Below, one piece after another: positions 1 to 11,132 of a stretch of DNA of 64,000 nucleotides (position 1 is its first letter; each line of letters starts with the position of its first letter). Source of the DNA: Adenanthera pavonina (Eukaryota; Streptophyta; Magnoliopsida; Fabales; Fabaceae). Location of the stretch: NCBI GenBank assembly GCA_026686845.1, contig JAIVEN010000015.1:3363001-3427000 (forward strand), given 5' to 3'. Both the position numbers and the translations under genes were made by a program. The notes under the pieces are model-generated. The model made no database searches, was not told where the DNA came from, and saw nothing but the letters and a program-made list of their open reading frames with translations.

Positions 1-1149
1 GCCTATTTTCATCAATTTTGGGCTTTATATCTACAAGTTTGTTCCTTGGGATATACTTGCTTATACATACACAAAAAGAATGAATAAATATATGTGTGTG
101 TGTGTGTGTAGAATGAGTGAGCTTTTATGAGTTTAATTACATTTTGGAGTAAAATAAGTATGAGCTAATGGGCCATGTCACTCAGCTATGAAATGTAAAA
201 GTGATTAATATATGGTGTCTTTGAAACTATAATCATCATGTGACAATCTACATCTAATCATAAAGATATTAACATCAGAAGGATCAAATTGGTAACTAGT
301 CTAGCGCCAACAAAACCCATGTCCTGTTCAGCGTCCAATCTAAGTTTGATTTTTTTTTTAATTTAAGAAAATATCAAATATTAAGCGTCAATAAAATCTA
401 AAATTGACATAATAAATGCCTTTAATGAGAGGTATGTGTAATAATTTTAATTAGAGAATTTTTAAAATAGATTATTAAATAATAACATGGGTGGATAAAT
501 AAATAATTTAAAATAGTATATAATAAAAATAATGTACTTAGTAGATATAAAAGTTAAGTATTAGATTCATTTAACCTCTATTTAAAGCTGGTGAGAGCGA
601 GATTGCAATCACAGATCCAGTTTTGCAAAACTTGGTGTCTTTAATAATTGAAGCTAGGGATGCTGATATAACTCGTTCCCTTCGACATTCTCACTGTTCT
701 AGACGGTTGGAGACGGTTTTCAAAGGTGTGGTTGCCGTAGCTAAGTATTGTGGAAGCATCTTGGAGCTTGAATTTCATTATTTCATTGAGATTCCTTCCC
801 TTTCCTCTTCATGTTGTTGCTGATGTTTGGTTCAGAGTTTACTTGCAATTTTGGTTGTGTACAGAACATGACTAGCTAATTCCATATTATACCTAGAATT
901 ATTACGAATTTATGTATAAATTAGCTTTCTAATTACTCTCTTATGAGTTTAATTTCATATATTTAGTGATTTAATCCGTATTTATTACTTAAATATGAAA
1001 TATGAAAGATTGTTAGGTTTATTAGATTGGAGATTTTCCAATTATAATTTAAGAAAAAAAAATTGAAATATAGGCCAAGTGATTTAATCAAATAAATTTA
1101 CTTAATTCCATAATAGAATTAGATAATTTGTTAATTTAGATAGGATATA
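1..1149. other. Gene-free AT-rich DNA
   Basis: No gene is recognised here. A (TG)n tract lies at about 93-109. An open frame at 623-823 has fairly balanced composition, but it matches no family I know, shows no clear splice context and may be chance or a decayed fragment. Confidence 0.5.
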
Positions 1150-1423
1150 CTCTCTCCAGTTCTATATATATATATATATATATGATCTTTTACCCTGATC
1201 CTAAATATAAGACCCTTTACAATATATGAGGTAGTATCTATTATATATTTTTAAAAAATATCCCTATTTAACATATTTAAAGAGAAAGAAAAAAATTAAA
1301 TAAGGGTAGTTTTGAAAAATTATTAAAATTTTTAAAAAAATTAAGATAATTAATTAATTTTAATTCTAATTTTTAATTTACATGATTCAATTAAAAAAAT
1401 TTTATATTAAATATCGGAAGGAA
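1150..1423. mobile_element. Stowaway-like MITE, copy 1 of a three-copy family
   Basis: The element is bounded by TA on both sides (1148-1149 and 1424-1425). Its ends are imperfect inverted repeats: CTCTCTCCAGTTCTATATAT on the left, and the reverse complement of the right end begins TTCCTTCCGATATTTAATAT. The interior shares the order 'cctaaatataag...ctttacaatatatgaggtag...' with copies at 58481-58742 and 58975-59238. TA target sites and CT-rich ends are typical of Tc1/mariner-type Stowaway MITEs. It has no coding capacity. Confidence 0.75.
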
Positions 1424-1428
1424 TACTT

Positions 1429-1740
1429 AGGGTGTGTTTGGATTAGATTATATATAAGTGATTATGAGAATAAGTGATTATGTCAAAAGTGATTTGTGTT
1501 TGGATATTTTTACTTCATAAGTGATTTTAAAAAAAAATGTGTTTGGATATTGTAGTTTAAGTGATTATTGGGTGGATAATGACAAAAAAAAATGAAATAA
1601 ATAATTATGGAAGGATAAGTGATTATTATAAATTAAAAAAATTAATTTCTTTCCTAAACACTTATTTTAAATAAAAATATTTATTAAAAAATTATTTTTA
1701 TTTAATAACTCCATCACACTTATAGATTTCAATAAGTGCT
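1429..1740. mobile_element. Possible decayed Tourist-like element
   Basis: The left edge reads TTA then GGGTGTGTTTGGATTAG, a typical PIF/Harbinger MITE end. Internal 'aagtgattat' and 'gtgtttggatat' motifs repeat. No convincing right inverted end was found; 'atttggttgtac' near 1750 is only a weak partner. It is probably truncated. Confidence 0.3.
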
Positions 1741-2775
1741 TAATTTATTTGGTTGTACAGGGGTTTGAACTATGTAAAAGCAACCGAAAAGAAATCTCAA
1801 GAAAAGTTGTCCTTCTGTCTAGTCTAAATAGGAGGCCACGTGTTTAATTTAAGCGAACAAAATGTATTATAAGGGATGAATAAACTAGTGGGCATGAAAG
1901 GTTATCTATCGTTTCCAGTTCCAGGGTTTGAACTATATATATATATATCATGCTGAAGCAGAACAACCAGATGAAGGAAAAAATTTATATCAGTTAACTA
2001 TATACTTTTTTTAATTTATATTATAAAATATTTTATATCAATTACATATATATTAAAAAAATTATTTTTTAATTAAAATTAATATAAAAAATATTCATAT
2101 TTTTATTTTATTTTTATTAAATATTTTATTTTATTATTATTATAAAATTATAAATAAAAAAAGAAAAAATATTAAAAATAAGAGTAAAATAAAAAAAATA
2201 TTTAATATTTTATATTTTGAATAAAAATTTATTATATAAAATATTTTATAATATAAATCGAAAAAAATATAATACATGCACAATCGTTAAATACGTATAT
2301 GTACCATATTTTCACTTAAATGAGTTATAGGTATATATATCGCGATGATGATGAAAGCTTAAGCAGGATCAGAGATGGATTAACTGGTAGCTAGCTAGAG
2401 CCTGCTGGTACGATGTCTGGAGCTCCCATGATGAATAGTTATAAATAAGACATCTGACAACTCTTCTCTCAATGCAGTAATAAATAAGATATCTGACAAC
2501 TCTTCTCTCGAGAGAGAGGAAAAAAAAAAAACAAGGAAGGGTTGATAGTTGCAAGGTAGCTGCTGAAAAAATGGGTGCCCCCCTCGACTGGGTGGCGTAC
2601 TTGTTCAGGGAACGTAAGGCATATCCACGACGCACACTTCTTTCCTCTATCCCCAGCTCCCTACTTCTTTCTGTACTAGCCTGGTTATCCATCGAATTGC
2701 TCTATCCGAAATGACAAGGATATAACCCATCAAACAGTGTCAGAGAGAGAGAGCCAGAGTCAAGACATATGATCC
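1741..2775. other. Gene-free DNA with a short direct repeat
   Basis: 1980-2270 is almost pure A/T. A 29-bp direct repeat occurs at 2442-2470 and 2481-2509 (taaataaga/tatctgac...) with one mismatch. A 47-codon ATG frame runs 2571-2714; it is hydrophobic toward its C terminus but matches no family known to me, so it is not called as a gene. Confidence 0.45.
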
Positions 2776-2778
2776 TGA

Positions 2779-3165
2779 GCATCCGTTTCGTTCAATTACA
2801 CGAAGGTAATATTATATAATGTGATAGAATATAATATAATATAATGAGATAATAATTACATATGAGTTTATTTAGTTAGATATAAATAATAATATAATAA
2901 TATTTATTTTTTATATTAAAAAATAAAAATAAAAGTGAAATAATTATATTGTCCTTAACCCTAGAAATGAATTTGTCAATATTTATTTTTATAAGGGTAT
3001 TAATATCTTTTTGCATCTCATCACACCCATGTAAAAATTTTTACATGCAAAATGTTATGTAATCCGGATCATTTCAATAGGATTACATGTGATACGTTCA
3101 ACCAAACACTCAAAACTCAGGTAATGTGAAACTTATTACCTAGCGTGTAAACGAACCAAACGGCC
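2779..3165. mobile_element. PIF/Harbinger-like MITE
   Basis: The terminal inverted repeats are GCATCCGTTTCGTTCAATTA on the left and, reading in from the right, GGCCGTTTGGTTCGTTTACA. TGA is present just outside both ends (2776-2778, 3166-3168), a possible 3-bp target duplication. Internal motifs (gtaatgtaatcc-like words, 'gagtttattta') resemble the element at 60603-61004. No coding capacity. Confidence 0.55.
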
Positions 3166-3919
3166 TGAGTCTAAGTCAGAACAGTGCCATGACAAGGAGC
3201 CATCAAAATAATACATGTGAATAAACAGTATCAGGTCCATCGCAGAGCGTCAGAGAAATATGGGCAAAAGCATTTATGGGTATGCATTATGTAAATTTTC
3301 TATAGCTAAATCGAATAATTGAAAGGATGAAAGCAAAATTATAAGGAACAACATAATTGAAGCATGCCTGTACTGTATGTAGTAGATACATTGACATTTC
3401 CTGACATGGAAGCCTAACAAATTAAAATTCGATAACCTACAAAATCTCTCTATTCAATTTCTTAAACTACATGTCGAGCATGCTAATGCTGTAATAAATT
3501 GGTAGGATTGTTTTTCTTTTTTGGTGAGAAAATTCGTAGGATTGTTAGATACTGAAAGATATGCTAATATTAGACTAGTAAATATATGTAATTAATAGCT
3601 AAAGGGAGTAATCACTTAATTAATTTATATTTAAATAAATAATCATTCTATATATGTATCTTTCTTTTACACTTCATATTCACCACTAACATCTAATAAT
3701 CACCACTACCATTTAATGGTGGTATAGATTTAGTTTGTATTTTATTTCTGTACTATTTTATAATTCGCTTGACTTAAGTAAGCGCGCAAGATTGATACTC
3801 TCCATAAGAATGATACTCTTACTCTCTCTTTATTACTTGATACAATTTGTATACTTGCAGTTTAGCATTTTGTGCATCTTGTTATTTTTGTCCTCATTGC
3901 ATCTTGTAAAGGGAGTGTG
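3166..3919. other. Gene-free DNA
   Basis: No supported gene or RNA. A short frame at 3735-3920 is low-complexity and hydrophobic by composition and looks like chance. Confidence 0.45.
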
Positions 3920-5425
3920 AAATCTAAAATGTACGAGGATGATTATGATGTGGATAATTAATTAAAGCTCATTAGTGTGTAATTATGTTGTTAGAACTAT
4001 GTGCTAAGCTTATATGGTTAAATTATGAATTTTGGTTAAGTTATACTTTATATTAATTGAAGATATTATGACATTGTAATGGTTGTTTGGTTGATCAAAG
4101 GAGTTTAAGTCGTGGATGGCAATCCGAAAGCTTATGAGAACTGTGTGTGTGTGTGTATTTTCATTCATACCATGATATAGTTATATGTAAGTGTATGGTT
4201 TTCTATACATATTGTGGTATGCACACGGCTAGGCGAGGTATGAATCTTGACCCCTAGTATTTGTATATGATGATGATGAGTATGATGTTGTATGTGTGAT
4301 TTTGTGGCATTCTCATACGATTGCATGCTAACATGATCATGATGATGACTATAATGATGATTATATGGTTAAAAGCATGTTAGCATGACATTGACATCAT
4401 CACCATTGATACATATTGTGTGGTGGATTAGGAGGTGATGATGGGATGTGATATGATAATGAGATGAGATATGATACGATGATTGGAAAGAACATCTCTG
4501 TCACTAAATCCTCTCCTACGGCCTGCATAGACAAGTGGCAGTAGATTGCATCTTTCATAAATCACCAACAATTTGGGTGATTCAAGGGAAGGAGAGCCAC
4601 GGTACAAGTATTAGTGGGACCTTTGGCCAGGTGTACTAATGTGAAGTGAGCTTGGTGATGTCCCCGAATCAGTTTTCATCTACTATTGGAAGGGAATCAC
4701 CTATTTGAAATATCTTCTGATGAAGTCAGCTCGTGGTTCTAGCCATGTATGAGGAAAACATGCATACTATAGAATTTTGCATCGCATGACATCATTTACA
4801 AATATGTGTGATACTGATGATGTTGTCATATGTGTGTGTTTGTTTTGGTTATTGAGACTTTATCTCACACCTCTCATAACTAACATTTCAGGTGAAAACT
4901 CTGGTACTAGTCCGGAAAATACCAAGAAGTTGTAAACCTCTCTACCTTCGAGAATTGTAAGTGTAACAAATGGTTATATATTTTAGCTTATGTAATGTTG
5001 TGCCAAGTAGGTTGTCTTTGTTTTGTTGCCTATATGAGTATTTGGGAGTATTGCTTTGCGTGTGGTGTGATGATGCGATGATGTTTAAAAGATATAGACA
5101 ATTATGTGATGATATTAATAATGATGGATGATATGTGGGTGTGGATATGTGTCATGGATTGTTTATATGTATGTGATGATGATTTGAATCCTAATATGGG
5201 TCGTTATTGGAGCCCGTATTGTTGTGTCGAACTAGTTGCATGTGTGAACTGAAATGGGGTTTTGAGGCTTGTATGCGTGTTTTAGGCATATAGCCCATTA
5301 TGCGAATTTGGGATTTAAGAGGGTCCAATCTCAGAAAAATGATTTTTTCAGGGTGAAACCTTCCTGAACAAGTTAGTTGTGCTATCTAAGACCTGTGTGA
5401 ATGGTCTTTGGGTGCCAAATTGCCG
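3920..5425 (-). mobile_element. Truncated LTR of the window's main LTR family
   Basis: This stretch lines up with the interior of the LTR at 24368-32921 in the same orientation. Shared landmarks are 'gaggatgattatgat' (3930), 'cataccatgatat' (about 4170), 'aagtgagcttggtgatgtcc' (about 4645) and 'gggcatatagcccattatg'-type text (about 5285). Both LTR ends (TGTAAC/GTTACA) are missing, so it is broken on both sides. The sense strand is inferred as minus from the polypurine tract at 33943. Confidence 0.7.
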
Positions 5426-6571
5426 TAATCCAAATTCTTATGGTCCCTGTCCATGAATGTACAAGATAATGTCATCCCTGACTGGTACATCGAATCCATT
5501 AATATCAATTGAAGATGACATCAATGCCCAGAAGAATAAAACATAGAGAAAATCATTTATACACAGACCACCTTTAGAATTGGATTGACCACCCACTAAA
5601 TCCGTAAATGGGACAGAATAAATTGACACAATGTCCTTCCATATAAAAGCTGATACCCTCATCAATACTCGTAAGTTGAAATGGTGCAACGGATATATAA
5701 TAGTAAATGAAAATGATTATGGGCTCGTTTGGCTTTCAGTTGGTTGAAAATAAGTTTTAGTAGAATTGGTTTTGTAACGTAATTATAATAAAAATTGGTT
5801 TTGGATTAACGTGTTTATGTTTGGATGATTTATTTGAAAATTGATTTTAACAAAACTAATAATTTTTCTGTAAATTGAGCTTAAACTTTATACCATGATT
5901 AATTTAATTTACTTGGACTAAAATTTAATTCGCATTTATTTAATTGAGAACATAATATATCTGATATAACATTTTCTTACTGGTCATGATCTATAAAAAT
6001 TAAAATTTTGAAGGGATATTTTGATCAATAAATAGGAGAAATTTTATAAAAACTTTATTTTCCTAATTTTTTTTATTTTTTATTATTTTTATTAACCTAT
6101 TTTTATCTGACTTTAAAATAAATATCAGTAAAATTAAGAAGTAAAACGGAAAAACAACAATTGAACTGCTTCTTCCGAAAACTTGTTTTGCGCCCAAAAT
6201 CGTTTTCAAACGGAAAAAGTGAAAATGAAACAAATATACCTATAACTCCATCATACTCATTTTTGACCCCTATCCACTTTTTCAACTAGTTCGCATACAG
6301 ACCCTATATTCATTGAAGAATGGTCACACTAAGGTTTCAGAGTGACTTATATGACCTAAAGTAGGGGACCGTGTGAGTTGTGAAGTAATGCTCCAATGCA
6401 AAAAGGACAAACAAATTCAATAATTGATTTTCTCATTAGCAAGTAGAATGCACATGAATTTGACAGCATATCAGTGTGTAAAACAAATAAAATACCACAA
6501 GGGACCCACAAAAATGAATAAACCACTGTAGCATCATCACAAAAAATCTAACTACACTATATAAATAATTA
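5426..6571. other. Gene-free DNA, one unassigned open frame
   Basis: An 83-codon minus-strand frame at 5438-5689 has near-normal amino acid composition but no family I recognise; it may be a gene scrap captured next to the LTR break. 'gggctcgtttggctttcag' at about 5720 looks like a MITE end, with no partner found. Confidence 0.4.
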
Positions 6572-6744
6572 GGGGATGTTTGGTTTGTATTTTTACAAAT
6601 CAAACTGTACTTTATAATCATTATTTTCTCATTTTTTATCCAAATAGTTTTTTAGTAAATTTATCTACTTTTATCTAAATTTCATCTTTGTAAACTGTGA
6701 TTATTTTAAAAATATTTTTACAAAAAAATAAACCAAACCGACAC
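6572..6744. mobile_element. Tourist-like MITE, 173 bp
   Basis: It is flanked by TTA on both sides (6569-6571, 6745-6747), the usual target of PIF/Harbinger elements. The ends are inverted repeats: GGGGATGTTTGGTTTGTATT, and from the right GTGTCGGTTTGGTTTATTTT. No coding capacity. Confidence 0.8.
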
Positions 6745-6747
6745 TTA

Positions 6748-8146
6748 GTATTTAAGTATTACCTTATATGCTTTTACACGAATGGAGCATAGACGTGAAA
6801 CCATAAATGAAGCTCGTATCACTTTGGCCCCAAGACCCACGGAACCTTGGCAATAAAGAAAATTATAATTATAATTATTTTTCTTTTTGTAGGCAAACTA
6901 TTTTGTTAAAACAAACAAAAGAGTGATAAAGGTTTTAATATTAAAAAATTATAGGTTTCATTATTAACAGTTATAGATTTTAGTTTTTTTAGTATAAAAA
7001 TTTGTTATTTTCTTTTTTTTTTTTTAGAAACCACAAAAAAAAGCTACAAAGAAAATATGTGTAATATTTAGAGGTGCACAAAGATTGAGAAAACCAGATT
7101 GATAGTCAACCCGATATTCAAACTTTGTAAAGTCATACTAGACTGAGCCAGCTCGATACATAAAACTTAGTTTTGCTTGATCCTAAAAAAATATTTTAAA
7201 AAATTAATAAATTAAATTAATTATTAACAAAATATGATTATATTCCTCCAAAACATATTTCCTTTGAAAAATAATATTAAATAAAAAATAACATTTTAAA
7301 AATTATAAATTCTTAGTAGTCATAAATTATTTTTATATAATATTAAGAAATCAATTTAAAATATTACATAAAATTAAATGATTTAAATTTTAAAAATATT
7401 CATGATAATAATGAAGTCAATTTATGATATATGGTGCATCAAGAAAAAATATAAAATTAATTTTTTTGAAAAAATTTTAGAATATATATATAATTATAAA
7501 TATGCCCTGACTGGATAGGACCGCATTCGATCCCAACTTCGTATCCAATCCAACTCGGTTTCTGAGTCAACCCAATATGTCAGATAGAATTGGATGTACT
7601 GGGTTACCAAGTTAATTGAATATTTCTATTAATATTGGATAATAAAAATGTTATAGACAACACTAATATTTCGTCTTCTATTTAAAAAAATAAGACAACG
7701 GGCAATAATTATTGCTTATTCATATACACAATGGGTAACAGCTATTGCCTTATTCATATGCAGAAACTGTTTGCCTATTGCACTTTAGGCTATAGTTCTC
7801 TCATACTACAAAAAATTTGTTCTTTAAAGTGCATGTTAATGTTTACATTGAGAAACTATTGCCTATTCATACAGTAGACAATATTTTTTTGCTTGTTGCA
7901 AAATGTACTGTTGCAATGCACTGTTGCAATAGCTTAAAAATGTTGTAGTGAAGGGCCAAGACACATATATCACAAGCTAATGCTAAAATTCGTAAATCAT
8001 CAATAGGCCAATCATTAATATGAATTAATATTCGATATCAATTAATATTGAAATAAAAATGTAAAATTTATAATAAAATTATTATTTATAAATTATAAAA
8101 AGTATATATAACTCATTTTTTAAATTCATACAATTGGACATGTACA
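6748..8146. other. Gene-free DNA with probable element remnants
   Basis: Very AT-rich. 7067-7620 has an element-like layout (GC-richer ends, A/T-rich middle) but I could not pair its ends. 7804-7950 begins TACTACAAAAAATTTG and ends AAAATGTTGTAGTG, resembling CACTA-type termini; the flanking triplets (tca, aag) do not match, so this is only a possible remnant. Confidence 0.4.
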
Positions 8147-8594
8147 TAGAGCTGTCAAATCGGGTGAGATCGAAAACCCTGATTTAACAAATGGGCTTGA
8201 ATTTTTAAGTCCGAGCCCACAGGATCAGGCCTACGGGCCAGCCCATCGATTTTTTTTAATTTTTTAAATATTTTTAATATTTTTTATAAAATTTTTTCAT
8301 ATAATTATTTGAATTAATATAATTAATTATCATTTTAATTCATAAAAAACTAACATAATATTTAAATTTTATAATTTATATATCACTAATTAATAAAATA
8401 ATATATATTTTTTAATATTTTTAATAATAAAAAAAAGAAGAAAAAAAATAAATGGGCTCCTCGAGCTGACTCGCCACGGGTTGGACTCAAAAAACCCGAA
8501 TTATGTATTTGTTCTTAAAGTTGAGGTCTGAGCCCACTCATTTTTTTGAATTTTTCAGATCAACCCATCGGGTTTGACTTATTTTGACGGTTTA
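8147..8594. mobile_element. hAT-type MITE with perfect 8-bp target duplication
   Basis: CATGTACA occurs immediately before (8139-8146) and after (8595-8602) the element. The ends are TAGAGCTGTCAAATCGGGT and, from the right, TAAACCGTCAAAATAAGTC. The subterminal parts are rich in gggccagcccatcg-like words; the middle is A/T only. An 8-bp duplication and a TAGAG-type terminus are hAT hallmarks. A related copy lies at 9376-9862. No coding capacity. Confidence 0.85.
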
Positions 8595-8602
8595 CATGTA
8601 CA

Positions 8603-9000
8603 CCCACTTTTTTCATTAAAGCAAAAAATACATTACGTTTTCTCACAATGACGGGCTCTTTATATATTCTTTAACTTTTCAATTAACAATTGAAAGTTAA
8701 TACTTTTTCATTACACCTGACTTTAATTTTTCCTCCACTCTTTATATATTTAATATTTTTGCTTTTCTGTAAGTTTCTCCATTTCCTTTTGTCACTTTTC
8801 TCAGCTGATGGCTTTTTATTTTTGGAAGTTTAATGTGCCTCACTGATAGTCCCCACAAAAGTAGCCAATCAAACAAATTGTACTGTTGCTATTTTACTTT
8901 AAATTTCATTTCCAATTTTTATTTTCATCCATTTTTAATTTGTAATGTTATTTTAATAAAACTAAAATGACAAGGCACTGCCTCTATTTTAACTTTTAAA
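8603..9000. other. Gene-free DNA between MITE and SINE
   Basis: AT-rich; no gene, repeat or regulatory feature supported. Confidence 0.5.
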
Positions 9001-9015
9001 ATGATGAATAATAAT

Positions 9016-9182
9016 AAAAAAGGGCATACCCAGTACCGAAACTCCCACACCAGTGTACCAGTGGGGTCTGGGCAAGAGTATACCTAGGTAGCCTTACTCT
9101 TGCTTTGTAAGGAGGCTGATTCGAACTCGGGACCTCTAGGCCACAGTGGAGAGACTCCACCATCGCATCAGACCCGCCCTTC
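9016..9182 (-). mobile_element. Au-like tRNA-derived SINE
   Basis: Read on the minus strand it starts GAAGGGCGGGTCTGATGCGA, holds a pol III B-box-like AGTTCGAATC (about 9118-9127), then 'gtaaggctacctaggtatac' and 'cagaccccactggtac', and ends 'tatgcccttttt'. This order resembles the plant Au SINE family. A 15-bp target duplication flanks it: atgatgaataataat (9001-9015) and atgataaataataat (9183-9197), one mismatch. The short T tail and long duplication fit LINE-assisted insertion. Its intactness suggests a fairly recent insertion. Confidence 0.8.
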
Positions 9183-9375
9183 ATGATAAATAATAATATA
9201 ATTAAAAAAATAATAATTAATATTATCTTAAAATTTAAAAATAACATATAAATATTATCTTCAGCTTGAATTTAAGATATAAATAACTAGCACACCAACG
9301 AATCCGAATTTGTTGCACATCACAAAATGATGTGCGGCTCGCTTTGTACAGATGTGGCGCATATTTGGATCCAGC

Positions 9376-9862
9376 TAGAGGTGTCAAATCAGGTCAGCCA
9401 ACCTCGAGTCTGGCCCAAATTCGGCAGGGCCTAAAAACCCGATTTGACACACGGGCTTGAAAATACAAGCCGAAGCCCGCAAGATTGAACTAATGGGTTG
9501 GCCCGTGATTTTTTAAAAAAATATTTTTCATTCTTTTTTAATGAAATTTTTTATATAATTATTTAAATAATACAACTAATTATTATCATAATTGATTAAA
9601 AGCTAATATAATATTTAAATTTTATAATTTATATATTACTAATTAATAACATAATATATATTTTTTAATAGCTTAAACAAAAAAGAAAAAGAAAAAGAAA
9701 AAGGGCTTTTAAGCCAGCTCGCGGCCCGCTCGGGCCGACCCACCACAAGCCGAACTCAAAAAGTCTGAATTGTATTTTGATACTAAAAATTGAGGCTTAA
9801 TCTGCTTATTTTTTCAGGCTTTTCGAGCTGGTCATCGAATTTGTCCTGTTTTGACAGCTCGA
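9376..9862. mobile_element. hAT-type MITE, sister of the 8147 copy
   Basis: The ends are TAGAGGTGTCAAATCAGGTC and, from the right, TCGAGCTGTCAAAACAGGAC. The flanking 8-mers gatccagc (9368-9375) and gatatagc (9863-9870) agree at 6 of 8 positions. Subterminal words (gggcttgaa, cccgatttgacac, aagcccgc) and the A/T middle match the 8147 element. No coding capacity. Confidence 0.75.
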
Positions 9863-9984
9863 GATATAGCCTGCACCATATCATCAAACTTTTATTGAGA
9901 AAATCCTGACCCTATAACTCATTTAATCTTGACTGTTCATTCTTCAACACAGTAACCCCATTTTCCCTTTCACATTCTTAACAA

Positions 9985-10187
9985 TTTAGGAAAATTTTTT
10001 TTTTGAGAAGAAACGGAGAAACCAATTACACAAAACAAACAAGTTACATCAATAAGGGCTCCTGCCCCAAATTATCCTTAAGGATCAAAGGTTCTACCTC
10101 ATGTGGAACTCTTTGAAAAACAAAAACTTTCAACCCTTGTTTAGCAAGTGCATGTACAGGCTCATTGTATTGAAGGCGCGGTAAACA
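9985..10187 (-). mobile_element. 5'-truncated LINE 3' end
   Basis: Minus-strand codons 10187-10044 read as the tail of a LINE RNase H domain, with the segment YNEPVHALAKQGLKVF followed by about 25 residues and a stop at 10044-10046. After the stop, minus-strand sequence runs about 45 nt to an A tract (T run on the plus strand at about 9990-9999). Truncation at the 5' side is usual for plant LINEs. The RNase H assignment rests on the N-x-x-x-HALA pattern only. Confidence 0.55.
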
Positions 10188-10751
10188 CAAGTAAGCTGAA
10201 TTATCAAAATGAATAATAATCGATTATTTTGCTGATGGTAATCAGTTATACCAATAAAAAAAGCAAGAAACTAAGATTTGTTGGTATAATAGATTATAAT
10301 CAAGGGCTAATTGATTATTTTTGCTGATACTCTGAGATCCCATAGGAATAACAAAAAATCAATATTCAATTTGATTTCGGAAATGATATTAAATGTAATG
10401 TTTAAAAATTGTTTAAGAAATTTTTTAAATTTAAATATCCTCAACTACTTACATTTAAATTTAAATTAAGAACTTAAATTATGATATTCTAATTTAAACT
10501 TTTAAGTTCTTTTCCTTAATTTAGTTATATAAAAAATTTATATTAAATTCAGTAGTTAGTTAAATTTTTTCCCAAATAATAAGTGTAATATAAAATATGT
10601 ATAAATATTATTAAATAATTATATCATTTAAACTTTTTATTTCATTATTTAATATTATTAAAACTAATTATGTTGGTGAATATATTAACCAGATGAACGC
10701 GCTGCCTCAACCTTTCTCGAGGCCAGGAGGATATTAATTAAGCATGAATTA
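10188..10751. other. Gene-free DNA
   Basis: 'attgattatttttgctgat'-type words recur at about 10210-10330, suggesting a small decayed tandem or inverted repeat. The rest is A/T-rich with nothing supported. Confidence 0.4.
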
Positions 10752-11129
10752 GGTCCTGTTTGATGATGTTCTGTAAAACAGTTTTTTTATTTTCAGAAAC
10801 AGAAAACTCAGAAAACTTGTTTGGTAAATCTATTTTCTAAAAACTGTTTTGAAAAACAGAAAACAGTTTTGTACAGAAAACTCAGAACACCTTTTAGGTG
10901 TTTTGTAGTTTTTGTTCTGGAAAACACAAAGAAAGATGAGAAACATCCACCTCATTAATGGTAAAGTTATAAATTTTGAATAACTCATCCATTACTTACT
11001 AGTTATGATTTTGAGAACAATTATTCAAACATATTTTTTTATTTTCTTGTTTTCAAAACAGTTTATTGAAAACAGTTTTACAAAACAATTTTTGAGAATA
11101 GAAAACAGAAAACACTATGAAACAGGCCC
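10752..11129. mobile_element. Tourist-like MITE, 378 bp
   Basis: It is flanked by TTA (10749-10751 and 11130-11132). The ends are GGTCCTGTTTGATGATG and, from the right, GGGCCTGTTTCATAGTG. It is the same family as 43682-44042: both share 'acctcattaatggtaaa', 'actagttatgattttgaga' and 'ttattcaaacatatttt'. No coding capacity. Confidence 0.85.
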
Positions 11130-11132
11130 TTA

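Noticed and set aside
623..823. 66-codon frame as a gene
   Set aside because: No recognised family, no splice or promoter context; the first codon used would not be ATG in the longer reading. Kept only as a note in the gap entry.
2369..2692. 107-codon minus-strand frame
   Set aside because: Built from a direct repeat and a poly-T run (FFFFF), no known motif; likely chance.
7804..7950. CACTA transposon
   Set aside because: Ends resemble CACTA termini but the left lacks the first C, and the flanking triplets do not match.
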